Part shown: positions 49,706 to 60,915 of the stretch, piece after piece
Layout of the letters: each line of letters opens with the position of its first letter
How positions within the stretch are numbered: position 1 is the stretch's first letter
Assembly (NCBI GenBank): GCA_964019135.1
Contig: OZ025261.1
Location: 29,248,029 to 29,312,028 of the forward strand
DNA: 64,000 nucleotides
Origin: Arenicola marina
Lineage: Eukaryota > Annelida > Polychaeta > Arenicolidae
Direction of reading: 5' to 3'
Notes under the pieces: generated by a model
Seen by the model: only the letters and a program-made list of their open reading frames with translations
What the model was told of the DNA's origin: nothing
The model's database searches: none
Position numbers and translations under genes: made by a program

Positions 49706-50193
49706 GTTTTGTAGTCGGTTAGTCGCCCATTATCGTCGCGCGCTTTGGCTTCAATAATGTCAGATGCCAAACGTACGCCTTTATCTTGTAATAACTGCCT
49801 GATTTCCACATTGCTGACGGATTGGGGAATGTATTTGACAGTTATTTTTTCACGCAGATCTTGTGGAGAGATTTGTTTGGTGATCAACGGGTTTTTGTCA
49901 TATAATGGGACCAGCACGCCATTGATACAGAGCTCTTTGCGAATGAGTAGCTCCACGCGTGCTTGTCGATTCTTGAAGTAGAGCCGCCAGACCTTACCAG
50001 CGCCGACGATCTTCTTGATTGCTTCACAAACCGTGAAGGTCGTTAAGTCAGAGTGTAGATTTCCACTCGTAACCTTTTCTCTGAAGTCTCTATATCTGAA
50101 GAACAGCGGCTCAACTGACACATTTGTGATATGCTCAGTGTTAGTTCCGCCCTCGGCCATGGTGTGAGTTGATTGTCCTGTGCAATGGTGCAA
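49706..50193 (-). CDS. LINE ORF1, N-terminal part
   Basis: About 162 codons from the ATG at 50,193 ('MHHCTGQSTHTMAEGG'; the Met at residue 12 is also a plausible start) to 'GRLTDYKT', where the DNA element begins. Segments such as 'KIVGAGKVWRLYFKNRQARV' and 'ITVKYIPQSVSNVEIRQLLQ' look like two RRM-type RNA-binding folds, as expected for an ORF1 protein that coats element RNA. That domain reading is an inference from the pattern. The remainder of ORF1 (zinc knuckle and NADAR) lies at 42,882-41,853, beyond the insertion. Both halves are in the same frame once the 6,821-bp element and one copy of its 2-bp duplication are discounted. Confidence 0.85.
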
Positions 50194-50430
50194 AGAAACG
50201 AACAGAAAATAACCAACGTGCTTCGCAAAGTTTCAAACAAAGCTAAATGTTCCAAAATCTGTATAAATATCTATGTCACAGATGATATATGCGGAAGCTG
50301 TAGTTGTTCCTCTATATCCCGTACAAATCCCGTGAGATAGAAGCACGCCGCTATCTCACGAATGTCATAAATCCCAGAGCTCTGGTTTTCATCGACCCGG
50401 TGTTCAAGGGATCACGTGACCAATATTTGG

Positions 50431-50445
50431 AAAGGTTTTGCGTAT
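50431..50445. repeat. Target-site duplication of the LINE, 5' side
   Basis: AAAGGTTTTGCGTAT, identical to 37,604-37,618. It marks the 5' end of the full-length LINE. Confidence 0.93.
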
Positions 50446-50627
50446 GCAGTTGAATAACTGAATTTTAGCTCAATTTGTTACGGGTTTTAACGGTACTGTA
50501 TCTGTACTGGTACTGTACGTTTCACGCTGCTAAAATGATCTATAAAATGGCGAAGATAGAGTGTAAGGTATGGGCTCAGGGTCCAGGGTCCCTATATGTA
50601 GGCTACAATAACAATATTGATTGTCCT
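50446..50627. other. Flank ending in ACAATAACAATATTG minisatellite
   Basis: A short unique segment, then 'gggctcagggtccagggtcc' and 'ctacaataacaatattgatt', words that recur many times at 54,087-54,620. The last 15 bases (50,613-50,627) are the target duplication of the next LINE. Confidence 0.7.
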
Positions 50628-53600
50628 ATGGTTTCTATGGCTATTTGCCAAGGGATAGATTCTGCAGGTATGGGCCTCACCCATGTTCTATCGTTTATAA
50701 AAGCTATCAAAATCGCATGGATTAATTGATTAATAAACACAATCAAAATCCGACAAACACGTCTCTGTTACAACTGAGGCTGGCGAAAAACGAAGCACAA
50801 AATACTGCGCGTTATTGCGCCAATCAATACTGGATAAACCTCTGTGAGGAGATCCAGGAGACTTCAGATAGAGGTAATATACAGGCAAAGTACACCGGAA
50901 TTAAGAAAGCCCTAGGCCCCACGGTCATTAACACAGCCAGCTTAAAGTTACTTCATGGCTACAGATCGTAGCAAACATATGTCTGGCAGGTTGGACTCAT
51001 TGTACGCGCAGGAGTCTCCTGTATCGCCAACGGCGCTTGATGCACTACCCTGTCAGGCGGTCATGGACGAACTGGACAGTGTTCAAACAGCTTTCGAGCT
51101 GGGTCAGGCAATCGATTACTTGGGCAGCGGGAAATCGCCTGGCAATGACAGGATTCCTGCTGAAGTAATTCAGTGTCGAAAAACTATATTTCTCACTCAT
51201 CTACCTCAGCTCCTCGTCCTTTGCTGGAACAATGGTAGGCTACTGTTCCATAGAACATGCGTGATGCAAATATAGTTACGCTCTACAAGAAAAAGGGGGC
51301 CGGGGTGATTGTAACAATTACCGCGGAATATCACTCTTAAGCATTACCGGTAAACGCTTCGCCGGAATTGCTTTAAAAATACTGCAACTCTTTGCGAACA
51401 GAGTGTATCCTGAGGCGCAGTGCGGTTTCAGAGCCGGACGTTCCACTGTCGACATAATATTCTCGTTGCGTCAACCCCAGAAGAAATGTAGAGAGCAGCA
51501 CAAGCTGCAACAGCACATCTACCTTGCTTTTGTTGATCTCACCAAGGCTTTTGATACTGTCAGCAGCTCCGGGTTGTACAAAATCTTGGAGTCTATTGGC
51601 TGCCCCCGCAGATTACTCAACAGAGTCCGCCGATTTCATGAACACACGTTCAGCACAGTACAGTTCGACGGAACTACGTCCAAGAGCTTCCATGTCAGAA
51701 ATGGCGTGAAGCAGGGTTGTGTTCTTGCGCCAACTTTATTTGGTATCTTCTATGCTTCTTTCGCACGCATTTGATGAGGATGTGGATGGGGTTTACCTGA
51801 ATACCAGATCGGATGGGAAATTGTAAATCTTTCCAGATTGCTTCCAAGTCCAAGCGGAGGCGCTTCATAATAAGGGAACTGCTGACGACGCAGCGCTGGT
51901 TGCGCACTCCAGCAAAGCCAGCTGCATAGACTGATGGATCGACCCACAAACGCGTGTGCTTTATTCGCTTTGACCGTTAGTGTTAAGAAAACAGTCGTGT
52001 TCAGCCAAGGGGCTATCCCACCACCAGTGATTACCCTAACATGTCTGTAGAGGTGGTGAATAAGTTTTATTACCTCGGAAGTACCGTCACGGATAATTTA
52101 TCCCTGGACGAAGAAAAAAATACTCGAATTTGGGAAGGCAGCCATCATCTTTGGTAGGTTAAAAAAACGTGCTTGGAAAAATTCAAAACTAAGCATTCGC
52201 ACCAAAATGGTAATCTACGGGGGCGTGTGTTCTAAGTAGCCTGTTGTATGGCAGTGAAACGTGGACTACATATTGTGGCCAAAAAAAAAGGAACAACTAC
52301 CATCTTCGTTGCCTGCGAACGATTTGAGGCATTTCTTGGCAAGGCATGGTAACAAATGCCGACGTGTTAGTCAGGGCCAACCTACCGAGCATTCTTGCTC
52401 TTGTGAAACAACGACGTCTTTGTTGGCTTGGCAACGTTCATCGAATGCAAGATAAACGCAAAGGATGTGCTCTACGGTGAGCTTGCCGATGGCAAAAGGC
52501 TAAATGGACGGCCAAAGCTCAGGTTTATGGATGCTTGCAAGCGTGTCATGAAGGCTTTCGGCTTCGATACAAATTCTTGGGAGGACCTTCGAGGCATACG
52601 AAAAGAGGGAATGGTCACGTGTCGTGCGTGAGGGAATGGCCCACCACGATGGGCTCTGGTTTGCCAAACTGGATTTGAAACGCCAATCTAGGCACCCAGT
52701 GAGTACAAATCCAAGACCTATCGACTGGGCAGCGATGCGATGATTGCGGGAAGCTCTGTCGATCACAGATAGAATTGTTCAGTCATAAGCGCAAATGCCC
52801 GCGACGCAAATCGTATCACTTGAAATCTAACAAAGCTGCAAAATCCATCGTCTTTCGTAGACTGACGGATGCCAACCAACCAGACGCTTGTGGTACCTGG
52901 CAAGATTTATTTTGTGAAGCGATTTGCGAAGAAAAGAAACTATGTTGGGAGGTAGACCTCCAGTCTATTAAACGTTTCCGTAAGGTCCAAAACCCAATTT
53001 GGGCTGATGTCTTCAATGCCTGGTATTATCATCGAAAATCGCAAGCTTTTTCCGAAACTGAGATATTAAGGTACCCACATATTCCTTGACCTAGCTAACA
53101 TTTTGTCCAGGAAAAAATCAGGTTTAGGCAAGGTTTTATGTTATGTAAATGATTTAACGAGCGACAAGGGAAACTTATTAGGTTATTTTGAGTTTAAAGA
53201 AAGATATCAGATTGACATTAATTTTGCTGATTTGTGTGGCCTTATATATTTCTTGCCCCGTGAATGGCGACTATTTTGTACCCACGACAAAGCGCTTACT
53301 AACGATATTAGTATTAGGCACTTAGATGTACTAATGCATTTAGATGCAAAATGAAGCACGTGTGTTCCATTATGTATACTCGAGATTAGTGCATGTACTA
53401 CCGTTTAACTGTGTTAATAAAGCAAATGGGAAAGGTTATTGGATTGTGACATGTCAAATTTAGAATAGCAACGAATTTATAAACTTCTTTATAACTGTAC
53501 AATTGATAAGAGATTGAGAAATTTTCAATTTGATATACTGCATAGGATAACAGCAACAAATCTGTTTTTGAAACGATGCAAGATTAAGGAAATAGACCGT

Positions 53601-54086
53601 TGTACTTTCTGTTGTTTCTTTCGCTGAGCCAGAGTCATTACAGCACTTGTTCTTCGAGTGCCCGTGTATAAAACCGCTTTGGGAGAGATTGGCGACATGG
53701 CTACAGGTAGTTGCCAGAATTAATATCACAGCGTTATTATCAGTTAAAAATATTTTACTGGGAATGACAGATGTTCCAAATAGTAAATTATTAAATCACA
53801 TTGTGCTCATTATGAAGAGACTTGTGTATCAAACTGGAGAAATACAATTCCAACTTTCCAAGGCGGACTAAATGTAATAAAATCGAAGTTTTACACGAAA
53901 AGATATATTGCTCAGCATAATGGCTGGAATCACATTAGGAAATTCCAGACCAAGTGGCGACCCATTCAACAACTTCTGACATAGGACATTCTATTTTTTT
54001 TTATTGTTATGGACATTATACGTGACATAACTTTACGACATGTGCTGTAAGTGAAATAAATAAATAAAAATAATATTGATTGTCCT
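50613..54086 (+). mobile_element. 5'-truncated L1-type LINE in minisatellite, with a second LINE nested in it
   Basis: AATATTGATTGTCCT occurs at 50,613-50,627 and 54,072-54,086 and brackets the insertion. The outer LINE supplies 50,628-~50,740 ('GMGLTHVLSFIKAIKIAWIN') and ~52,870-54,071. The second part reads 'GTWQDLFCEAICEEKKLCWE', 'LCGLIYFLPREWRLFC', a zinc-type segment 'LFFECPCIKPLWERLATWLQ' and an A-rich tail with 'aaataaataaataaaaataa'. The outer element is thus the last third of an ORF2 and is broken into several frames. Between its two parts sits the other LINE (~50,741-52,870). The order of events is minisatellite, then the L1-type LINE, then the nested LINE. Confidence 0.85.
50741..52870 (+). 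pseudogene. Nested LINE of the zinc-finger-ended lineage (decayed ORF2)
   Basis: The pieces in order are 'LLQLRLAKNEAQNTARYCAN' and 'GNIQAKYTGIKKALGPTVIN' (pre-RT), 'LGSGKSPGNDRIPAEVIQC', then reverse transcriptase 'CGFRAGRSTVDIIFSLRQPQ', 'LAFVDLTKAFDTVSSSGLYK' (motif A, with D present), 'FHVRNGVKQGCVLAPTLFGI', and after a degraded stretch 'NAKDVLYGELADGKRLNGRP', 'LDLKRQSRHP' and the final Cys finger near 52,740-52,800. At least five frame changes or stops separate these pieces, and the YADD region near 51,780-51,950 is poorly preserved. No endonuclease domain is seen, so the copy is 5' truncated. The same family supplies the fragment at 4,027-4,440. The boundaries are approximate (within about 20 bases). 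Confidence 0.85.
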
Positions 54087-54620
54087 GTTCGTATAATAAC
54101 AATAACCGTAGCCATTGTTATGTGTGTATATAAGAACAATATTGACTGTTATGTATGTATACAATACTAATATTTATCGCTATACAATATTGCATACAAT
54201 AACAATGTGCATTGGCATGTATGCTTGCCTAAAATAACATTGATTGTGATGTATAGGCTCATGGTCCAGGGTCCATATACGTACAATAACAGTAGTTATT
54301 CTTCTGTATGTATACAATGACATTGATTGTGCTGTAGGGGCTCAGGATCAATGGTCCTTATTTGTATAAGAACAATATTCATTATTATGTAAATATACAA
54401 TAACAATAGTGACTGTCATGTTTGTATAGAATAACACTATTAAGTGTTATGTAAGTGTGCAATAACATTGGTTGTAATGTGCGTTTCTCAAGGTTCATGG
54501 TCCTTCCTTATATATTCAATAACAATATTGATTATTACATATTTATACAATGACAATACTGATTGGAGTATATGTATACAATAACAATATTGATTGTTAT
54601 TTGTACATGTACGCAATAAC
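54087..54620. repeat. Degenerate minisatellite (ACAATAACAATATTG)
   Basis: Many imperfect copies of TATACAATAACAATATTGAT followed by 'tgttatgtatg', interspersed with 'gctcaggatcaatggtcc'-like words. It continues the array seen at 50,570-50,627, from which it is separated by the LINE insertion. Confidence 0.88.
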
Positions 54621-55072
54621 ATTGGTTGTAGCGTATATGCTCAAGATCCATGCACAATTACGTGTCCGCAACCAATGGTGCCTCCGCATCACGTGGTGAT
54701 TAGATGGAGCAAGTATTGCTCCGGCTCATCAATATGTCGCTTTGTTCCCCCGTTCTTTCGTGCTTCCAAGATGTCTGCCCTTCGTGTATAAGTCTTTCGC
54801 CGCCGATATCCCTCCGATGTCGCATGCGCCAACCTGATATAGCTTTTTCATTATGACCTGATTGCTTCCATTGTTCAAACAATGGATGTGTCTACGGAAT
54901 GATAAAGCTAATCCACCATCACGATGACAGATTACTAAACCCTCTGGACTGGCCGGACGGGGAATCCCACCCCACCTCATACCCACCCTCCTCCATACTC
55001 CTAATGGCTCTAATCTCTGTCATTTCTGGCGGGGCGTTGGCACCATGGTATTCAGATTATAGCCATTTAGTA
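54621..55072. other. No recognisable feature
   Basis: Short open frames on both strands without a domain, up to the edge of the next DNA transposon. Confidence 0.55.
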
Positions 55073-55588
55073 ATAAATGGGTCACTTCACGAAAAAGGGT
55101 TACCAAAGTGTGACATGGAGGTCATATTTGGAACTTATAAATAAGTAAAACTATTCCACTCCACTTAAGAGAGATGTCCCTAAAGCATATATGTATAATT
55201 GTTAAAAGATAAATTTGGACTGGTAACCAAGTGAAACGTAGCTTAAAATTGAAAATGTTTCGTACGTAACAAGGACACGAAAGAGATATATTGACTTATG
55301 ACAAAACTTTATTCATTGTCCTCAAATGATTAAAACGCACATTATAGTAAGTGTCTACATGCCCTAATTTCATTAAGAGAATGTATTATGGACATAAAAG
55401 TACTTTAGTGACATTCTGGGGTCAAAACCAAAAAGTTAATGTAAGACACTTTAAAGAGACTTCAGATTTAGTCCTTCTAAGCTGTGGAAAATGACTTATA
55501 TTGCATGAAGGGATGTTTTTTGCTTAATATAGTTCTGGGTTTGCAATATAAACAACTTTATATAAAATCAAACACATTGCATTGGAAG

Positions 55589-56802
55589 TTACTTAGTTAA
55601 CATTTTTGGCAAATTTAATGTGATGAACGTAACGTGGACACCAATGTTACGTTTGTTACATCTAAAAGAGGATATTAGGTTTTCAGTGTAGTGACATGGG
55701 CACAATAATATGACTATTTTGATAGAATGTGATATGGAAATCAGGGAAAGGAGAATATGTCCTGGACGAGACGGTATATTCCTGTCGAGACATTCTCTGC
55801 GGAAAAAACTTGTCGCCAGGGTTCTTGGCACGTTTGAAATTTTACAGTGTGGCAGGTTCTTCTTGTCAGCCAATCGGTTCAATGTGCGAAGCTTGAGTGA
55901 CCCATTTGTGCAATACTCGCATAAACGTTGGCCCAGGCGTTGTTCCCGGGCAAGCGTGATATGAGTTGGTCGCAGCTTGTTAAACTTTGTCTCTCCAATC
56001 GGGTTGTGTTAGGATATGCCGTCTTAAATTCGCCATACAATTGGGGACATTGTTTTTGACAAATAGCACTTCGCTTTTTCCAGTTTCTTGCTGTATGCTT
56101 TCTTATGCGGTAGAGATGTGGCGCTGTTTTCCAGGAACGTCTTGAACAGCAGAGATGTTTGGGATGATACGATTGATTTGTGTGACTTGCGCTTTTTGGG
56201 CAACATGTGACGCTTTCATTAGTCGTTTTCAGCTAATGCCGACAGAAGAGCTGGCTGTCCTGAGGGGGCGATAATTTTTCAGCACCGCAAACGTCTTCAG
56301 TAACGCGGAATTCACGAGTCGGGAGGGCATGCTTCATTGACATTAAATTCTCTATTTTTTCAGCCATGACCTCGACCATCTTCGCTCCTAGTTCAAGCCG
56401 CTGTTCAAAAGATAGGTTTCTCTTGTGTAGAACTTTCCTCTTGTTTGGGGAGGCAGACTTTAGCAACGCCTCTACAGTGCCTGCAAATCTATTTGGGGTG
56501 TTTGGCAGTGCGTCTCGAGCTGGTTGCTGAGCTTTTCGCTTTGCTACAGCACTTCTGTTATCCGCCGAAAAGATGGCATCTCCAGAGGTCTTGGGTTGTA
56601 TATCAGCCTGGTTTAGTTTGTGTGCTTTCGAATCCTGAAACTGCCTTTTGCGGTTTTCGTTTAATCTTCTCCGTGTTTGACTGGAAAGTTGCTCTCTCTG
56701 GTTTTTCTTAACCATTCTCCAATATTCTCGTTTTTTTCTGTTGCTCCTCTTCTTATTTATGTCTTTGCTTCGCAAGCGGATTCTTATTTCGTGTCCCTCC
56801 AT
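55589..56802 (-). pseudogene. Unassigned transposon protein remnants (KR-rich, CxxC)
   Basis: Three consecutive minus-strand pieces. Piece one (56,802-56,233, 189 codons) is rich in Lys/Arg with likely helical heptads ('KKREYWRMVKKNQREQLSSQ'), then 'PNRFAGTVEALLKSASPNKR' and 'LELGAKMVEVMAEKIENL'. Piece two (56,206-56,024) reads 'MLPKKRKSHKSIVSSQTSLL' and 'SATSLPHKKAYSKKLEKAKC'. Piece three (about 55,965-55,700) reads 'LGQRLCEYCTNGSLKLRTLN' and 'NRLADKKNLPHCKISNV', with a C-x-x-C pair. The order and style resemble multicopy uncharacterised proteins of cnidarians and other invertebrates, which I recall but cannot name. The pieces lie in different frames, so they are either exons or a decayed gene. 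The TIRs around them argue that the gene belongs to the transposon. Confidence 0.6.
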
Positions 56803-57209
56803 GTGTTCTGTCGATCTACAAAATTATCCCAAACAAATGGTTGAAGGTAATAGTTATATAGTGGTGATATATTTCCCAAACATGCCCACCTAACTTGCCA
56901 ACTGTTACCTCATTCCCTTTAATGCTACAGGTAAACGAGGGATGAACCTCGGAGAGGGGGGGCTACCTCGCTGCTAGCGTGCTTGTCCTCCCCGGTGGTA
57001 AGTGTTTGGCGCGGTCACTATCCACGCATCCTTATTTTCCTCCACCCGGGGTCGTCGTTACATGGCGAAGGGATCTTAGTTCTACTTGTGACGACGCAAA
57101 ACATGTATACTCGTCTTAGAAATTTAAAGAAAAGAAAAAGAAGCTGAATTCGCCCGCCTTGCACGTGTTGCGATTGTAACACATAACCCACTAGATTTTT
57201 GGCGTCCCG

Positions 57210-57990
57210 GCATGTATCGGTTACGTTCGTGACGGCAACACAATTAAATGCCTCTAAAATTATTAAACATTCGTTTGCGTCACTTGGAGAGAGGTTAAAC
57301 TATAGCAAATGGAAACGACATGCCCCAATTATGCGGGTATGAGGAGTATAAAGCTGAATATTTGCCCCTTAAGATGGCACGAAATCGGGTGGTGTCCCCG
57401 CGTCACAGTATGTCATTCTCAAGTTGGTCTAGAGCTTTGGTATGGTTCATAAGTTATTATACAATCACAGGAAATGTTGCCCATACCTTAATAAATATGG
57501 TCTCGTCACCCATGGCTAAATGTATTAAGTTTAAACAACTCTCGGTGACGAACGAACGTAACACAACGTAAACCTACCCAATTCACAGCATGAAGAAAAC
57601 AAGTCTGCGCACTGTTTCAAAAAAGATGCAAGAGTCAGCCGCAGCAACTGGCTTTATCACGTCCTAATCGCGATGACGCATCGTAACTATTTAGCGGGAA
57701 AAACCGTTGCGCGTGAGTTATTATGTTATTATCTGCGTTCGAACGTAACTTCTGAAAATGGACACGAAAATAATTTAAGAAATAGTTTAATCATAACTCG
57801 ACTAATGCTTTATTGATGCCATTTTCAACCCAATGCTGACTTCCCCTAGCCCAAACAAGAAGAACTTGAGCATAAAAGTGTAGTGTAGTGTAACAAATAA
57901 TTGTTTTTTATGATCAGCGTTCTGAACGTAATGGCGATGGACACGACATGTTACGTTCGTCACATCATATATGATCGCTGTTCTATGAAG
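57210..57990. repeat. Cluster of ACGTAAC/GTTACGT imperfect palindromes
   Basis: Examples are near 57,220 (GGTTACGTTCGTGACGGCAA), near 57,546 (GACGAACGAACGTAACACAA), near 57,737 ('cgttcgaacgtaac') and near 57,925-57,965 ('gaacgtaatggcgatggaca', then 'catgttacgttcgtcac'). Two more lie on the left side at 55,259-55,285 and 55,625-55,660. Spread over both sides of a TIR transposon, they could be transposase binding sites. Confidence 0.65.
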
Positions 57991-58352
57991 AACGTAGGGC
58001 GGAAATGGCGGAAGTTTTATCTATAATAAAAGACTATGGATTATATAATATAAAATCAATGTTGTTCAAACTAACTGCTGCCGGGAATGGTTTGTAGTTA
58101 CATGCCAAAATACCTTCTGTATCCATGTCACATTTTGGGGTATCCACAGAGGTGACTATTTTAAGTGGACATTTACATTACTTACTGAAAACATAATGCT
58201 TCACTTTCAAATTTATAGATCTATCTATCGAACCATTTATTGTCTATTTGGACATGTACAGGGTTAGTTGTGGTATATATTTAAGTTTGAAATATTGTCA
58301 TTTATCATGACACCCTCCTGGGTAACCCTTTTTCGTGAAGTGACCCATTTAT

Positions 58353-60116
58353 ACGTCAGCGATGCAGGAAGCGGCGTAACTTTGCCCGAAAGCAAAACCT
58401 CTGGAGACACATGCGATAATGCTTGCACCATGCATAGTATGCGGAAGCTACGGAGACCCCGACGATGTAATTAGCCTGTCACGTCAGCTGACGGAGAAAA
58501 ACACTGTTTGCCTTCGAAAGTACTGACGATATATCGACGCCATTTTGAGGCCTTTGTTATTCATAATGAGATTTCGAAATCATATCATCATCTCTGAGTT
58601 TTTGATATGTACGTTTTATCGCAAGCGATGTATATAACAAATCAAAATAAATCTAATATCAAGGGTGATTAAACTGGCATCATTCCAAGCATATGATCAC
58701 CAACATCCATTACTAAAAACCCGCAATAAACTACTTTTGCAATATAATCACATCCGACGTTTTGTAACCTTAGCTATGAGCGTTCATATTATATATCTAC
58801 CCACCATTTTTGAGCAGTCAATTACTTGTCAAATCGCAATTGTATATTACATATGGAGCTACCAGTGCTTTCGGTTGATTATTGCAATGATAAATTCAAG
58901 TCTCCATTGTACTTTCTTAGGCATATGACACTCACAACCCTTGATAGATACAGTTGCACTCAATCCACAAGACATTAGCTATCGCTGACATCTCGAGACA
59001 CAGACCAAGCATTGTACTCCCTGAGAGCGACGACAGACAGGTGACACTGATGTTACACTGATTGTCAATGGGGCGAAGGGGAAGACAGCCCAGATGATTG
59101 AAACATTGTGGCTCCTGGGTGCATAAAGATAAATGGAAGGCGACTCTCTTCGTATTCTATGTATTCACAAAGGGTCATTATATGTATTTCCTTGGCATTG
59201 TTGCCCCTGGTTTAGTAGCGAACGGTCTTATCATGCAAACTACTACCTGTCTTTTGACAGGTATTTTATATTTTCTTCCCCCTCCCACTGCATCGCCATA
59301 TAAGGTAAACGTGTCCATTGCCTTCCCCCGACGAAAAACTAAGAGACCCGAGTTCTTTGACACACAGAATTGGTCACTAACCTCTCCGTACTTTTCCATT
59401 TTGTCAGCCAGCGGCAAGTTACGTCTAGAGCTTTTTGTTTCCGTTAGGGCGAATGGTGGCGCCACCTATTTCTGCCTTCCCGCCAGCACAGGACCCAGAC
59501 ATGGTGTAATAATTCATCGATGGCCGGGTGCAAAAAGGAGACAACGCTAAGGCTGCGAGGCACGCTCGTTATGGGCGTCAATGGTGGCCGGACAATGGGG
59601 TCGTGACCAAGATGTCGACGATGGTAGATGCACGTTGTGTTGGAAATCCTCATTGGTTGAAAGGAAAAACAATATTGTATACTATTCATTGTACATTTGA
59701 CAAAACGTGAATGCTATGTAAAGCAACTGTTAATTGCATAAACCAGTACAGATGCATTGTACTGGCACACAAATCAAACGTTGGTGGATCTCTTATATAA
59801 AGGAACATAGGCGTTAAAATCAAAATGACAATCCGCAATGTGAATCTATCTTCCCATTTCGCAGTCCTAATGTTTCGGTAGAGATGTTTCTATTCTTGTC
59901 ATGTACTTGAAGCTATGATGTTAAACAATATTTAAATGTGTATGGTTGCACCAGAGCATCTTCCAAATAATAACGTTCATCCTTGGGGAACCAACTGTGT
60001 AATCTTCACATTGATTGCTTGCAGCCATTGTTAATCATTTAGTACTGATTTAAGTGCTCCAAATTGGAAAGCGGTATAAACAGTGAAGATATTCATTTCT
60101 TGATTTGGGTATGATC
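58353..60116. other. No recognisable gene
   Basis: The longest frame is 150 codons on the plus strand (59,098-59,550), with an overlapping 95-codon frame on the minus strand ('NLPLADKMEKYGEVSDQF'). Neither shows a domain I know, and there is no independent coding evidence. Confidence 0.5.
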
Positions 60117-60432
60117 AGCTCTTAGACATCGGTTCACTCATAATAAGACATCAGCCAACCGATGACAACACATCGGCCAACCGAGCATAGCACGTCTGCT
60201 CCAACGATGCAAAACACATCACACAACGATGAAAAGACACCGGTCTGATGAAAACACATCACCCACCGAGGGTAACACGTCGATTCACCGAGGAGAGCAA
60301 AATGGCTCACTGCTGATAACACATCGTCTTACCAATGATAATACAGCACTCACCGATGATAACACACTGGCCAACTTATGATAACATCGGTCCAACGACG
60401 ATAACACATCGGCTCACGACGATAACACATCA
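60117..60432. repeat. Minisatellite, ~25-bp unit (ACCGATGATAACACATCGGC)
   Basis: About a dozen degenerate copies of a unit with ACCGATGATAACACATCGGC and a short variable end. Each copy contains an inverted CCGATG...CATCGG pair. Confidence 0.85.
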
Positions 60433-60479
60433 AATAAACGAGCGGGCAACATTTGCCCCAATAACGCTGCGACCGGAGT

Positions 60480-60730
60480 GCAAACAAAAGTTTGGGGGCG
60501 GTTTGATGACTGGAGAGAGAAACTACAAGGGTTTGGTGGCAGTTTGATCACTGGGAAGCAGATACTAGACGGGTATATAGGCGGTTTGATCACTGGAAAC
60601 GAGATACTCCGGCCTATAGATATGGGGGCCGATTAATCATAGAGGCAAGGGACTACAAGGGATCTGAGGACATATTGATGGGTGGGGCGATTCACACGTC
60701 CGGGGCGGTGTGATTAGTGGGGCGACTTAT
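60480..60730. repeat. Degenerate ~55-60 bp tandem repeat
   Basis: Four or so copies of a unit with GGCGGTTTGATCACTGGAAA and 'gagatactacaagggt', diverging towards the right. Confidence 0.75.
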
Positions 60731-60807
60731 CATCCATTTCGTGCCTTGTATTCGCTTGCATGGAAGCGTTGCAAGCCACGCCGTCAGAACAGTCAGCCTC
60801 AGGGGCA

Positions 60808-60912
60808 GGCGTGTGGGAGGTGGGTAAGGCATGGGAGGGGGGGCGGCAGGGGTGTGGGAAGTGGGTTAGGCATGGGAGGGGGGGGGGGGCAGGGGTGTGG
60901 GAGGTGGGTAAG
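60808..60912. repeat. G-rich tandem repeat, ~47-bp unit
   Basis: About two and a half copies of GTGTGGGAGGTGGGTAAGGC followed by 'atgggagggggggg' and 'caggg'. It is strongly G-skewed on the plus strand and could form G-quadruplexes. The 132- to 144-codon frames crossing it are compositional. Confidence 0.85.
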
Positions 60913-60915
60913 GAA

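Larger units (their letters stand above)
37619..50430 (-). mobile_element. Full-length LINE (L1/Tx1-type) with nested DNA element
   Basis: The LINE is bounded by an exact 15-bp duplication at 37,604-37,618 and 50,431-50,445, with a roughly 20-base poly(A) tail at its 3' end (low coordinates). Removing the 6.8 kb insertion at 42,883-49,703 leaves about 6.0 kb, the usual length for a complete element. In transcription order it has a roughly 240-base 5' leader (50,430-50,194), ORF1 (50,193 to 41,853, interrupted), a roughly 350-base gap, ORF2 (41,506 to 37,769) and a short 3' region. An intact duplication and tail with few coding defects indicate a relatively young insertion. The L1/Tx1 assignment rests on the APE endonuclease and reverse transcriptase arrangement with a C-terminal zinc motif, and is not a phylogeny. 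Confidence 0.93.
55075..58350. mobile_element. DNA transposon with 30-bp terminal inverted repeats (3,276 bp)
   Basis: The left end AAATGGGTCACTTCACGAAA continues ten more identical bases into GGGTTACC. The right end is its exact complement over 30 bp (58,321-58,350). AT flanks both ends (55,073-55,074 and 58,351-58,352), fitting a 2-bp duplication, although the exact edge is ambiguous by a base or two. The minus strand carries a decayed reading-frame series at 56,802-55,589. The interior, especially 57,200-58,000, holds several imperfect palindromes built on ACGTAAC/GTTACGT next to 'ggacacga'. The superfamily is unassigned because the TIR sequence is not one I recognise. Confidence 0.85.

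Noticed and set aside
59098-59550. 150-codon plus-strand frame as a possible host exon
   Set aside because: No recognisable domain. An overlapping minus-strand frame is equally open, and no supporting splice context could be judged.
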